Shown here piece by piece: positions 38,501 through 47,204 of a DNA stretch of 64,000 nucleotides; the stretch's first letter is position 1; the number at the start of each line of letters is the position of its first letter. The translations under genes and the position numbers were made by a program. A model generated the notes under the pieces. That model was not told the origin of the DNA. It saw nothing but the letters and a program-made list of their open reading frames with translations, and searched no databases. Source of the stretch: Streptomyces spiralis (GTDB lineage: Bacteria; Actinomycetota; Actinomycetes; Streptomycetales; Streptomycetaceae); assembly GCF_014654675.1 (NCBI RefSeq), contig NZ_BNBC01000011.1, positions 20,053-84,052 on the forward strand. The letters run 5' to 3'.

Positions 38501-38578
38501 TTCACCGGACAAGCTAGGGCGCAAGCCGCACCGCCGGTTGATCACGAGCGCACCGCCTCTTGCCTCCCTGCGTTGGCG

Positions 38579-38614
38579 GCCTTGATGCCGGCGTCCTCCC
38601 ACCGGCATCAAGGC
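38579..38614 (-). terminator. 13-bp hairpin overlapping the poxB stop
   Basis: GCCTTGATGCCGG / CCGGCATCAAGGC with 10-base loop. The stem contains the poxB stop codon (38608-38610), so the terminator starts inside the gene. Confidence 0.7.
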
Positions 38615-40350
38615 CGTGGAACGTTGCGCAGGTTGGTCCGGGCGAGGTGCAGCATGCGGCCGACTCCGCCGGTGAGCACGGTGCGGCTCGCCGACAGCGC
38701 GAAGCCGGTGACCTGCCGTGAAGTGATCTTCGGCGGGATGGCGAGAGCGTGGGGGTCGGTGACGACGTCGACCAGCGCGGGGCCGTCGTGTGCGAACGCC
38801 TCACGCAGTGCCTCACGCACCTTCGACGGTTCCTCGACCCGGACGCCGTACGCACCCGAGGCCCTGGCGATGGCCGCGTAGTCCGTGTGCGGATACGACG
38901 TGGCGTGCGGCGGCAGGCCGTCGACCATCATCTCCAGGTCGACCATGCCGAGCGACGAGTTGTTGAAGACGACCACCTTCACCGGCAGGCCGTACTGGAC
39001 GAGCGTGAGGAAGTCGCCCATCAGCATCGAGAACCCGCCGTCGCCGGACAGGGACACCACCTGCCGGCGGCGGTCGAGGAACTGCGCGCCGATGGCCTGG
39101 GGCAGCGCGTTCGCCATGGAACCGTGCACAAAGGAACCGAGGATGCGACGACGCCCGTTGGGGGTGAGATAACGGGCTGCCCACACACAGCACATGCCCG
39201 TGTCCACGGTGAACACCGCGTCGTCCGCGGCAACTTCGTCGAGGACCGAGGCCAGGTACTCCGGGTGGACGGGAATGTGCCTGTCCACGTCACGGGTGTA
39301 CGCGCCGACTGCCCCTTCGAGCGCGTGGACATGGCGGTGCAGCATCCGGTCGAGGAAACGGCGCGAGGTCTTCTCACGCACCGCCGGTGTCAGCGACTTG
39401 AGCGTCTGTCCCACGTCTCCCCAGACCGCCAGCTCCAACTGGGTCCGTCTGCCCAGCCGTTCGGGCTGGATGTCGACCTGGACGGTCCTGACGTGGCGGG
39501 GCAGGAAGTCCGTGTACGGGAAGTCCGTGCCGAGGAGCAGCAGCAGGTCGCACTCGTGCATCGCCTCGTACGCGGCGCCGTAGCCGAGCAGACCGGACAT
39601 GCCGACGTCATACGGGTTGTCGTACTGGATGTGCTCCTTGCCGCGGAGCGCGTGGCCGACCGGGGCCTTGACCTTCTCGGCGAAGGCCATGACCTCCTGG
39701 TGGGCGCCTTCGACGCCCCGACCGCAGAAGACCGTCACCTTGTCGGCGGCGTCGACGAGTTGGACCAGCCGGTTCAGTTCCTGGTCGCCGGGGCGGACGG
39801 CGGGCCGGTCCAGAGGTACCGCGAGTTCGGCGCCGCCGTCAGGGGCGTCCTCGGAGGCGACGTCGCCGGAAAGAGCCACCACCGACACACCTCGCCGGCC
39901 GACCGCGTGCTGGATCGCCGTCTGCGTCACCCGGGGCATCTGCCGGGGCGAGGAGATCAGCTCCGAGTAGTGGCTGCACTCCTGGAACAGCCGGTCCGGA
40001 TGAGTCTCCTGGAAGTATCCGGTGCCGATCTCGCCGCTGGGTATCTGCGCGGCCAGGGCGAGCACGGGCGCCATCGAACGGTGAGCGTCGTACAAGCCGT
40101 TGATCAGGTGCAGGTTGCCGGGTCCGCACGAGCCCGCGCAGGCGGCCAGCCGGCCGGTGAGCTGCGCCTCGGCGCCCGCGGCGAAGGCCGCTACCTCCTC
40201 GTGCCGCACCTGCACCCACTCCAGGTCGTCGTGCCGTCGGACGGCGTCGACCACCGGGTTGAGGCTGTCGCCGACCACGCCGTACATCCGCCGCACACCG
40301 GCGCGGGCAAGGAGGTCGACGTACTGCTCGGCAACTGTCTGCTTGGCCAT
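38608..40350 (-). CDS. poxB: thiamine-diphosphate pyruvate oxidase/dehydrogenase (quinone)
   Basis: 580-residue TPP enzyme of the pyruvate oxidase/PoxB type, turning pyruvate to acetate (or acetyl phosphate) and CO2. The catalytic Glu region is VRHEEVAAFAAGAEA, the middle FAD-binding domain lies about 190-340, and the TPP motif is GDGGFSMLMGDF ending VVFNNSSLG. AAGGAG precedes ATG 40350. The C-terminus PRTLRNVPRP-like end (NLRNVPRP) matches the paralogue at 62146-63888, which has the same length. Divergent from the SsgA-like gene and upstream of D-lactate dehydrogenase, so lactate could be taken on to acetate. Confidence 0.9.
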   Translation of the reverse strand: MAKQTVAEQYVDLLARAGVRRMYGVVGDSLNPVVDAVRRHDDLEWVQVRHEEVAAFAAGAEAQLTGRLAACAGSCGPGNLHLINGLYDAHRSMAPVLALAAQIPSGEIGTGYFQETHPDRLFQECSHYSELISSPRQMPRVTQTAIQHAVGRRGVSVVALSGDVASEDAPDGGAELAVPLDRPAVRPGDQELNRLVQLVDAADKVTVFCGRGVEGAHQEVMAFAEKVKAPVGHALRGKEHIQYDNPYDVGMSGLLGYGAAYEAMHECDLLLLLGTDFPYTDFLPRHVRTVQVDIQPERLGRRTQLELAVWGDVGQTLKSLTPAVREKTSRRFLDRMLHRHVHALEGAVGAYTRDVDRHIPVHPEYLASVLDEVAADDAVFTVDTGMCCVWAARYLTPNGRRRILGSFVHGSMANALPQAIGAQFLDRRRQVVSLSGDGGFSMLMGDFLTLVQYGLPVKVVVFNNSSLGMVDLEMMVDGLPPHATSYPHTDYAAIARASGAYGVRVEEPSKVREALREAFAHDGPALVDVVTDPHALAIPPKITSRQVTGFALSASRTVLTGGVGRMLHLARTNLRNVPRP

Positions 40351-40676
40351 GGTGCTCCTTGGGGGAAGGACTGATGGTGGGGCGGCGGATTCCTCCGCGG
40401 CCGGCAGGCGAATGGAACGTAACCGCGGTGACGCGTGATGTGCGGCGGTGGAACATGGCGGTGCGCTGCGAGGACACAACCCGCGCACTCTGCGCGCATG
40501 CCGGCCGGGTCCGGCCCGCGGCGACGGCATTCCGGGGGTGGCCGCGTCGGCGTCCGTGCCCGTGCCCGTGCTTTGGCGGGCAATGCCTCGTACGTTTCCC
40601 GGCAAGCTTTGTTCACCAGCGGTTTTAGCGTCGGGCACACAGACGCTCCCCAACGATTCGCTGAACGGGGCAAGAC
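40351..40676. promoter_or_regulatory. divergent promoter region, poxB and SsgA-like
   Basis: 326 bases without a gene. Contains GC-rich inverted wording around GGCCGGGTCCGGCCCG and a GTTTTAGCG stretch before the SsgA-like start. No promoter assigned. Confidence 0.4.
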
Positions 40677-41117
40677 ATGACCCATCCGTTTCCCAGTGCC
40701 GCCCCGACCTCGGTCACCCATGAGGTGGTCGCGCACCTCGTCGTCGCGGGCGAACCACCGGTGTCACTGCCCGCCGAGCTGCGCTACGACAGAACGGACC
40801 CCTACGCCGTATGCCTCGCCATCGGCACGGCGTCGACCGGCACGGTCGAGTGGGTCTTCGCGCGCGGTCTCCTGTCGGAGGGAACGCGCCGGCCCACAGG
40901 TGTCGGAGACGTCCTGGTGATACCCCTGCAGAGCCACCGTCGGCACGCGGTGCGGATCGTCGTCAGGTCGTCGGCGGGGACCGCCGTCCTCGACATCGCC
41001 GCTTCGGCGGTCACCGCGTTCCTCGAGCGGGCCCGCGCGGTCGTGCCGCCGGGCGCGGAGGGGCGGTACCTCGACATCGACCGTGCCGTGGAGCAACTCC
41101 TGGCGGGGGGTGCTTGA
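40677..41117 (+). CDS. SsgA-like sporulation/cell-division protein
   Basis: 146-residue SALP protein, a family limited to morphologically complex actinobacteria that helps place septa and control spore-wall steps. Family blocks ELRYDRTDPYAVCLAI, VEWVFARGLL and GDVLVIPL are all clear. Length is normal. ATG 40677 follows GGGGCAAGAC. Monocistronic, followed by an unusual terminator with a duplicated arm. Which SALP subgroup is not known to me. Confidence 0.92.
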   Translation: MTHPFPSAAPTSVTHEVVAHLVVAGEPPVSLPAELRYDRTDPYAVCLAIGTASTGTVEWVFARGLLSEGTRRPTGVGDVLVIPLQSHRRHAVRIVVRSSAGTAVLDIAASAVTAFLERARAVVPPGAEGRYLDIDRAVEQLLAGGA

Positions 41118-41138
41118 CGGAGGCGAGTGACGCGCCGC

Positions 41139-41214
41139 CGGCACAGCGACGAGGCTCCCGTGGTGGACCGACGACGCGGCACGGCGACGAGGCTCCCGTG
41201 GTGGACCGACGACG
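41139..41214. repeat. 38-bp tandem duplication, one mismatch
   Basis: Unit 41139-41176 is repeated at 41177-41214 with one base changed. Each copy contains the left arm of the terminator, GAGGCTCCCGTGGTGGAC. Confidence 0.85.
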
Positions 41215-41244
41215 TGGTACGTCGCCGTCCACCACGGGAGCCTC
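41189..41244. terminator. 18-bp stem terminator with duplicated left arm
   Basis: GAGGCTCCCGTGGTGGAC (41189-41206) pairs perfectly with GTCCACCACGGGAGCCTC (41227-41244); the loop can form further CGACG/CGTCG pairing. An equal left arm sits 38 bases upstream, so two alternative hairpins are possible. It serves converging genes. Confidence 0.8.
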
Positions 41245-41317
41245 ATTGGTGTCGCGCTGTTGTCAGGACGCGGTTCCGCACGGAGGATCACATCTCGAGG
41301 GCGCGCCGCCCGATGGG

Positions 41318-42163
41318 TCAGCCGACGGTGCGCAGAGCACGCAGGATCAGGTCGGTGACAGGCTTCGGGTCGCTGACGGCGACCGCGTGGGGCGCGTCGA
41401 CGGTCACGGTGCGGGCGCCGGCGCGGGCGGCCATCCACCGCTCTGCGGCCGGCGGGATGTTGCGGTCCTGCCCGGCCACGAGGTACCAGCTGGGGATCTT
41501 CTTCCACGCGGCCGCGGTGGCCTTCTCCTGGAGCGCGCCCAGGGTGACCGGGCGCTGGCCCGCGGCCATCACCTGGGCGGTGGCGACAGGGACGCCCGCC
41601 GCGAACTGGTCGCGGAACAGGTCCCTCCTGATGACCAGTTCCTGACCCTCACCGCCGTCCGGCAGCGGGTAGAGCTGGATTGACGTGGCCTGCCCGAGGG
41701 TGCTGCCGGGATACCTGTCCGTCAGCTCCAGCGCGCTCTCGCCGATCTCGGGGACGAAGGCGGCTATGTAGACCAGTGCCTTGACCTGGGGGGCGTCCGC
41801 GGCGGCCTGGCTGATGACCGCTCCGCCGTAGGAGTGGCCGACGAGCACGACCGGGCCCGGAACGCTGTCCAGGACGCTGCGGATGTAGCCGGCGTCGCTC
41901 GCCAGTCCGCGCAACGGCAGCGCCGGCGCCAGGACGCGGTGGCCCTGCCGCAGGAGACGGGCGGTGACGGCGTTCCAGCTGGAGGCGTCGGCGAACGCTC
42001 CATGGATCAGGACGACGGTGGGACCGACAGCCCGCCGGTCCGCGTCGTCCGGCCGGCCGACGGCCCGCCCGGGGACGGCGGACGCGACACCGGGGACTGC
42101 CAGGGCGGTGGCACCGGCGAGCAGGGAAACGGCGACGGTACGCCGGGAGATCGATGAATCCAC
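41318..42163 (-). CDS. secreted alpha/beta hydrolase
   Basis: 281-residue exported relative of the hydrolase at 25318-26040. The N-terminus SISRRTVAVSLLAGATAL has a twin arginine and a hydrophobic stretch ending ASA, so Tat export is likely. The body has LIHGAFADASSW, nucleophile S111 in GHSYGG, and likely His in VDAPHAVAVSDP. Probable extracellular esterase. Its copy family member at 25 kb lacks a signal, so the pair has split between inside and outside. Upstream lie the NB-ARC relic and FMN reductase on the same strand. Confidence 0.9.
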   Translation of the reverse strand: MDSSISRRTVAVSLLAGATALAVPGVASAVPGRAVGRPDDADRRAVGPTVVLIHGAFADASSWNAVTARLLRQGHRVLAPALPLRGLASDAGYIRSVLDSVPGPVVLVGHSYGGAVISQAAADAPQVKALVYIAAFVPEIGESALELTDRYPGSTLGQATSIQLYPLPDGGEGQELVIRRDLFRDQFAAGVPVATAQVMAAGQRPVTLGALQEKATAAAWKKIPSWYLVAGQDRNIPPAAERWMAARAGARTVTVDAPHAVAVSDPKPVTDLILRALRTVG

Positions 42164-42556
42164 GATTCACTTCCTGAGGATGCGGTCGGACGGACCGCCC
42201 CCTCGGGGGCGGCCGATGTGGTGTGGTCCGCCGACCTCGGCCCGTCTGCATACGTGTCGGCGGAAGCCGGTGCAGAGGGCTTCGCGGGCCGGACCTGCGT
42301 GGCGGCGGCATCCAACGGAACGGAATGGAGCCGCGGCCACGGACAGGACGCTAGAAGCGATCCACATGGCCGCGTTGTCCTTCGGTGCCCTGCGTCTGAC
42401 CTGTGCGTGCCGCCGACTCGGCGGCCAGGGCCCGCGGACGCCGTCGCGCCACGACCCGTGCTGCGCAGGCAGATGCGCGCCGGGACGGTGGGGGCCGGGG
42501 GCCATCCGCTTCCGGTGGTACTGCGGCGGCAGAGGCGGGTGCCGCCGTGGCGGAGC
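42164..42556. other. 393-base gap between hydrolase and regulator relic
   Basis: No supported gene. Part may be further decayed remains of the NB-ARC regulator, but I could not read them. Confidence 0.5.
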
Positions 42557-42846
42557 TCAGCCGGCGTCGGGGGTGGTGTCGAGATCGGCGTCGGGGTTGG
42601 CGCCGAGGGCGAGGCACTGGGTGAAGGCGTCCCGGGCCTCGTCCTGGAACCCGGCGGCCGGTAGGGCCCTCGCCGAGGTGGAACAGGGCGCGGCGTCCAA
42701 TCCGTGCGGATGACAAGCCAGTTGCCCGCCACTCGCAGCGTCGGCGGCAGGCGGGCACAGCGCTCTGCCACCTCGATGGTCAGCGACGCGTCCAGCCGCG
42801 ACCGCGGCAGCAGCGGCCGGAACGTCGCGCGACCCGCCTCGGTCAC
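42557..42846 (-). pseudogene. deleted relic of XRE/NB-ARC/TPR regulator
   Basis: From GTG 42846 the minus strand reads FRPLLPRSRLDASLTIE, the start of the regulator HTH, which joins directly to VAERCARLPPTLRVAGNWL from the NB-ARC domain. After TDWT the frame changes and the last piece reads GFQDEARDAFTQCLALGAN, equivalent to the extreme C-terminus of the intact gene at 28408-30669. So about 100 codons remain of some 750, with at least two internal deletions and a frameshift. The intact counterpart shows each junction clearly. Confidence 0.8.
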
Positions 42847-43000
42847 CGTGCTCTGCTCGGTCCCTTCCCTCGGCCTGCATCTGAACCGCTTCGACCGTCG
42901 TGCCGGGTGAGACGTTCACGGGTGACCAGGATTCTGTGGCGGTCGGCCGGGGCCGCCACCGACGCGGAAGCCCGCGGGACGGTTCCTGCCGCCACTGCCT

Positions 43001-43627
43001 CTACTGCGAGATCCGAAGCTTCGCCAACTGTTCCTCGAATGGGACGACGGCGTCGCCGGACCCGGCGCCGTCCGGCTGCTGGAGCACGAGCGCGGCCAGT
43101 TCCCGGCCGGCACGCGTGACACGTACGTTCAGGCTGTCCGACTGGGTGTCGCCCGCGCCCCAGTCCTCCGAGGCCGCGAAGACCGCGGTGCGGACCACGT
43201 GTGAGCACAGATAGGCGAAGAGCGGGCGCAGCGCGTGCTCCAGGGCCAGGGAGTGCCGGGCCGTGCCGCCGGTGGCCCCGATCAGCACCGGCTTGGCGAC
43301 CAGCTCGGTGTTGTCGATGACGTCGAAGAAGGACTTGAACAGCCCGCTGTACGAGGCGCTGAAGACCGGTGTCACGGCGATGACGCCGTCAGCGCCGGTC
43401 ACGGCTTCCACCGCCGAGCGCAGCGCGGGGCCCGGGAATCCGGTCACCAGGTTGTGCGCGATGTCGACGGCCAGCTCGCGCAGCTCGACGACCCGCACGT
43501 CGACGGGGCGCGGCGACCGCTCCTCGAGCAAGTGCCGGGTCGCCTCGACAAGCCGGTCGGCCAGCAGGCGTGTCGACGAGGGCTGGCTGAGGCCGGCCGA
43601 AACAGCCACGATCTTGAAGGGTTCCAC
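43001..43627 (-). CDS. NAD(P)H-dependent FMN reductase (CE1759-like)
   Basis: 208-residue flavodoxin-fold reductase that supplies reduced FMN to a monooxygenase. The start reads VSAGLSQPSSTRLLADRL, the phosphate-binding loop of FMN reductases. TPVFSASYSGLFKSFFDV and KPVLIGATGG are typical. It resembles the CE1759-type group, usually paired with a CE1758-type luciferase-like monooxygenase; such a gene is at 49427-50521. GTG 43627 has AGGAAGAG upstream. It follows the HSL-type hydrolase by 166 bases. Confidence 0.88.
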   Translation of the reverse strand: MEPFKIVAVSAGLSQPSSTRLLADRLVEATRHLLEERSPRPVDVRVVELRELAVDIAHNLVTGFPGPALRSAVEAVTGADGVIAVTPVFSASYSGLFKSFFDVIDNTELVAKPVLIGATGGTARHSLALEHALRPLFAYLCSHVVRTAVFAASEDWGAGDTQSDSLNVRVTRAGRELAALVLQQPDGAGSGDAVVPFEEQLAKLRISQ

Positions 43628-43793
43628 GGTGCTCTTCCTCGTCTCCGGGCGGCGTGTTCTGCGGCTGCTGCCGGTCCGTCCGTCCCGCTGCCGCACCCCG
43701 AAGCCAACCCGCCACGGCCGGCGCCGTCTGCCCGCTCGTGCACGGGTGATGTGCTGTGGGCGCACCTGCGCGCACCGTCCCGGCGCGCAGGAG

Positions 43794-44783
43794 TCAGCCG
43801 CGGTGCCGGTGCAGGGCGACGTGCACGGTGTCGAGTGCCTGGACGAGTGCGGCGCGGGCCGCGTCCGTGTCGCGCAGCGGATCGAGCACCATGAAGCCGT
43901 GGATCGTCCCGTGGTAGCGCATGGAGACCACGGCCACACCGGCCGCCCGGAGCTTGGCCGCGTAGGCCTCGCCCTCGTCGCGCACCACGTCGGCCTCGCT
44001 GGTGAGCACAAGTGCCGGGGGCAGTCCGGTGAGCTGTTCCACGGAGGCCTGCAGCGGGGACGCGGTGGCCTCGTTCCGCCTGCGGACGTCGGGGAGGTAC
44101 TGGTCCCAGAACCAGCGCATGGTCTCACGGCCGAGGAAGTAGCCCTTGGCGAACTGCAGGTACGAGGGTGTGTCGAAGTCGGCGTCGGTGACCGGGCAGA
44201 GCAGCACCTGCTGCACCAGCCGCACCCCTCCGCGTTCCTTGGCGAGCAGGGTCAGCGCCGCCACCAGGTTGCCGCCCGCCGAGTCGCCCACGGCGGCCAT
44301 CCGGCTGCCGTCCAGGCCGATCTCGGCGCCTCGCTCGGAGATCCACTTCGCGACCGCGTAGCACTGCTCGACGGCGACCGGGTACTGCGCCTCCGGAGCT
44401 CGCTCGTAGTCGACGAAGACCACGGCCGCGTCCGTACCGAGGGCGAACGCCTTGACCAGACGCTCGTGGGTGTCGGCGTCGCCCAGGACCCACCCCAGCC
44501 CGTGCAGGAACAGCACGACGGGGATGACGCCCACGCTGTCGATGGGCCGGACCACCTTCACCCGTACCTCGCCGGTCGGTCCGCACGGCAGGGTGAACCA
44601 CTCCGTGGAGGTGGCCTCCTCGTCGAGGGGGTCGTCGTCGCCCTGGAGGCGGGCCAGCGTCAGCCGGGCCTGTACCGGGTCCTCGTTGTACGCCGACGGT
44701 GGGCAGGGGTGTCTGTCCACGAACGCTCGGGTCGGACGGTCCAGGACCGGTTGCCGAACAGACGAAGAGGCGAACTCGGTCAC
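43794..44783 (-). CDS. HSL-type alpha/beta hydrolase (esterase), paralogue
   Basis: 329-residue carboxylesterase close to the one at 26075-27049. Oxyanion motif LFLHGLGWVLG, nucleophile S168 in GDSAGG, acid in LTSEADVVRDEG, and His in TIHGFMVL. The first Gly of the usual HGGG is kept but the next is Leu, giving HGLG, which may change acyl choice. GTG 44783 has AGGAG seven bases upstream. It lies after the AraC regulator by 158 bases on the same strand. Cytoplasmic. Confidence 0.91.
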   Translation of the reverse strand: MTEFASSSVRQPVLDRPTRAFVDRHPCPPSAYNEDPVQARLTLARLQGDDDPLDEEATSTEWFTLPCGPTGEVRVKVVRPIDSVGVIPVVLFLHGLGWVLGDADTHERLVKAFALGTDAAVVFVDYERAPEAQYPVAVEQCYAVAKWISERGAEIGLDGSRMAAVGDSAGGNLVAALTLLAKERGGVRLVQQVLLCPVTDADFDTPSYLQFAKGYFLGRETMRWFWDQYLPDVRRRNEATASPLQASVEQLTGLPPALVLTSEADVVRDEGEAYAAKLRAAGVAVVSMRYHGTIHGFMVLDPLRDTDAARAALVQALDTVHVALHRHRG

Positions 44784-44941
44784 ACGGTCTCCTGCGGAGA
44801 GGGTCGAGGGAATCTGGAGTAAGAGGGCTGGCCGGTGCACCGGGTGCCGGGCGGAGCGGGCAGCCGCGATGGGTGCGGCTGCGGAACCGGGGCACTGCCG
44901 CCGCGGGCACAGGGCGGCCCGCACGGCCTCGAGCGGGCACC

Positions 44942-45988
44942 TTACCTTCCGGAAGGTGTGAGGTCAGCCCCCGGACGGCCGGCCACGGTGGACGACAGCG
45001 CCGATGTGAGCGTGGGGGACGGCCCGCTGTCGTCCGGGGCGGTGCGCAGGTTGCGCCACTCACGGGGGGAGACCCCGTAGGCGGCACGGAAGGCCCTGCT
45101 GAAGTGGGCGGGGTTGACGAAGCCCCACCGCTGGGCCACGGCGGAGACGGTGGGGACCGTCCTGCCACGGCGGGCCAGTTCGCGGCCGCACTCCTCGAGG
45201 CGCCGTTGCTGGATGAGCCGGCTGACGGTGATCCCCTCGCCTTCGAACAGCCGGTGGAGATACCGGACGGATATCCGGTGGGTCCGGGCGATGCTCTCCG
45301 GCGACAGGTCGGGGTCGCCCAGGTTGCGGTTGATGTGGTCACGGACGCGCAGCAGCAGGTGGCTGCGGGCGGTGTCGGAGTCCGTGCCGTCCGGGTGGGC
45401 CCGCTCGGCGATCAGGGTCGCGAACAGGTCGACGACATTGCCGGCCAGCCGGTCCGCCACCGCCGGCGGGTAGCCGTTCGCCGAGGAGGCCAGCGTGGCC
45501 AGGAACGGGAGCAGCATCGCTCCGAGGCCGCCCCCCGTGCTGATGGCACTGCCCGTGACCTGCCGGATGTCGCTGTCCGCGACGCCCAGCGTACGGCGGG
45601 GCAGTTGGAAGACATGCGTGGCGAACCGTTGCGGATAGTCGAAGGAGTACGGCCGGGTGGTGTCGTACACCACGAGATCTCCCTCGCCCACCTCGGCCCG
45701 CCGGCCGTCCTGGATGAAGGTGGCCGTGCCCGAGACCTGGACCCCGACCGCCACCAGCGCCTCGGACGACCGGGCGATCAGCGCCGGGGTGCGGCTGACC
45801 CGCTCCGCGTCGGCCTCCATGGTGGAGACCTGGAGGTAGCCGAGGCGGTCGGTGGCGATCCGGCCGTCGAACGGGCCGTCGCCGCGCGGGGCGACCGTCA
45901 TCGGCACCAGCGTCCTGCTCACCGCGTCGTTCCAGTACGTGACCTTGTCCCGGTCTGGCACGGAAGCTGTCGTCAACACCACACTCAC
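44942..45988 (-). CDS. AraC-family transcriptional regulator
   Basis: 348-residue regulator with an N-terminal AraC-binding-like domain (YWNDAVSRTLVPM onward, cupin-like) and a C-terminal double HTH (DLSPESIARTHRISVRYLHRLF and VSAVAQRWGFVNPAHFSRAF). The start is GTG 45988 with GGGAG upstream. It is divergent from the isochorismatase-like and DoxX genes and upstream of the HSL-type hydrolase, so it may control both directions. The palindrome ACCTTCCGGAAGGT (44944-44957) overlaps its last codons. Confidence 0.9.
   Translation of the reverse strand: MSVVLTTASVPDRDKVTYWNDAVSRTLVPMTVAPRGDGPFDGRIATDRLGYLQVSTMEADAERVSRTPALIARSSEALVAVGVQVSGTATFIQDGRRAEVGEGDLVVYDTTRPYSFDYPQRFATHVFQLPRRTLGVADSDIRQVTGSAISTGGGLGAMLLPFLATLASSANGYPPAVADRLAGNVVDLFATLIAERAHPDGTDSDTARSHLLLRVRDHINRNLGDPDLSPESIARTHRISVRYLHRLFEGEGITVSRLIQQRRLEECGRELARRGRTVPTVSAVAQRWGFVNPAHFSRAFRAAYGVSPREWRNLRTAPDDSGPSPTLTSALSSTVAGRPGADLTPSGR
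44944..44957. promoter_or_regulatory. 14-bp palindrome ACCTTCCGGAAGGT at AraC stop
   Basis: A perfect palindrome in the final codons of the AraC gene, 161 bases before the hydrolase start. Could be an operator for the hydrolase or a weak terminator. Confidence 0.4.
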
Positions 45989-46498
45989 TTTGCTCTCCCA
46001 CGGGCGAAGTGACTCCAGGGCTGGACAGGGCGGGAACGGGACGGACGGCTCCGCCTCCCCGGAAGGCGGTGGCCGGTGCCCGGCGGGGCCGGACGGCTCG
46101 TCGTACGGGCAGCGACCTCGCTGGAGCGCAACCGGACCGCTTCGGCGAGGCCCGGGTTCCCGCCCGCAGTGGACAGCCAAGCAGCGCCCTCTTTCCCCCA
46201 CCAGGCAGAACCACAGGCAGAAACAAGGGAAGCGGATGAGCGCGTCCGGTGGCGGAGAAGCAGGTGCGGTGCTGTGCAGTACCGGCACAGCACAGGGCGC
46301 CACGAGGAAAGACGCGGCCGTGCCGCCGGAACTAACTTCGACGACGTGGCGTCAGGCCGCCGGATTCCGCACCGCACCGGAGCGCGGGAGAGCGGCCCGT
46401 CCACCTTGCCGAGCAGCGGCGGCCCGGGATGCCGCCGTTCCCACCGCCCCGCCCCTTCCCGCGGGCGCGGTCACCCGTCTGTCAGAGAGGAACCCCTC
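45989..46498. promoter_or_regulatory. 510-base divergent region, AraC and YcaC-like
   Basis: No supported gene. It should hold promoters of both divergent genes and AraC sites. I saw no clear repeat pair. Confidence 0.4.
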
Positions 46499-47161
46499 AT
46501 GGTCGACTTCGCCCAGGTGAAGGCTGCCCCCAGTCCTGACCTGCTCACCCCGGACAACGCGGTCGTGGTTTTCGTCGACCACCAGCCGCAGATGTTCTTC
46601 GGCACCGGCAGCGGCGACCGGACCGCCATCATCAACAGCACCGTCGGCCTGGCGAAGGCTGCCCGGGCCTTCGACGTCCCCGTGGTGCTCAGCACCGTCG
46701 CGGCGGAGTCCTTCTCCGGCCCGATCCTGCCGCAGCTGGTCGAGGTCTTCCCCAAGCAGGAGGTCATCGACCGCAGCACGATGAACGCCTGGGAGGACCC
46801 CGCCTTCGTCGAGGCCGTCAAGGCCACCGGCCGCAAGAAGATCATCCTGTCCGGTCTGTGGACCGAGGTGTGCCTGGTGCTGCCGGCGCTCTCGGCGCTC
46901 GGCCAGGGCTACGAGGTCTACGTCGTCGCCGACGCCTCCGGCGGTGTCAGCCCCGCCGCGCACGAGCATGCCCTCCAGCGCATGGTCGCCGCGGGCGCCG
47001 TGCCGGTGACCTGGGTCCAGGTCCTCCTCGAGCTCCAGCGCGACTGGGCCCGCCAGGAGACGTACGGGGCGGTCATGGAGATCGTCAAGGAGCACGGCGG
47101 CGCCTATGGGCTCGGCGTCGTCTACGCGCAGTCCGTCATCGGCGCGCACGCGGCGGGCTGA
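46499..47161 (+). CDS. isochorismatase-family hydrolase (YcaC-like)
   Basis: 220-residue cysteine hydrolase of the isochorismatase fold. D27 in VVFVDHQPQMFF and C125 in GLWTEVCLVLPAL match the catalytic Asp and Cys; K86 may be the Lys of the triad. The family member YcaC has no settled substrate. ATG 46499 has AGAGAGGAA upstream. It is followed after 43 bases by the DoxX gene and is probably switched by the divergent AraC regulator. Confidence 0.91.
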   Translation: MVDFAQVKAAPSPDLLTPDNAVVVFVDHQPQMFFGTGSGDRTAIINSTVGLAKAARAFDVPVVLSTVAAESFSGPILPQLVEVFPKQEVIDRSTMNAWEDPAFVEAVKATGRKKIILSGLWTEVCLVLPALSALGQGYEVYVVADASGGVSPAAHEHALQRMVAAGAVPVTWVQVLLELQRDWARQETYGAVMEIVKEHGGAYGLGVVYAQSVIGAHAAG

Positions 47162-47204
47162 CCGTGACCCGCCACCAGGCCCCGGCGGTCCGGCGGAGCG
47201 GCCG

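Noticed and set aside
46076..46498. N-terminal extension of the YcaC-like gene
   Set aside because: The upstream open frame has no conserved wording and a good ribosome site precedes ATG 46499.
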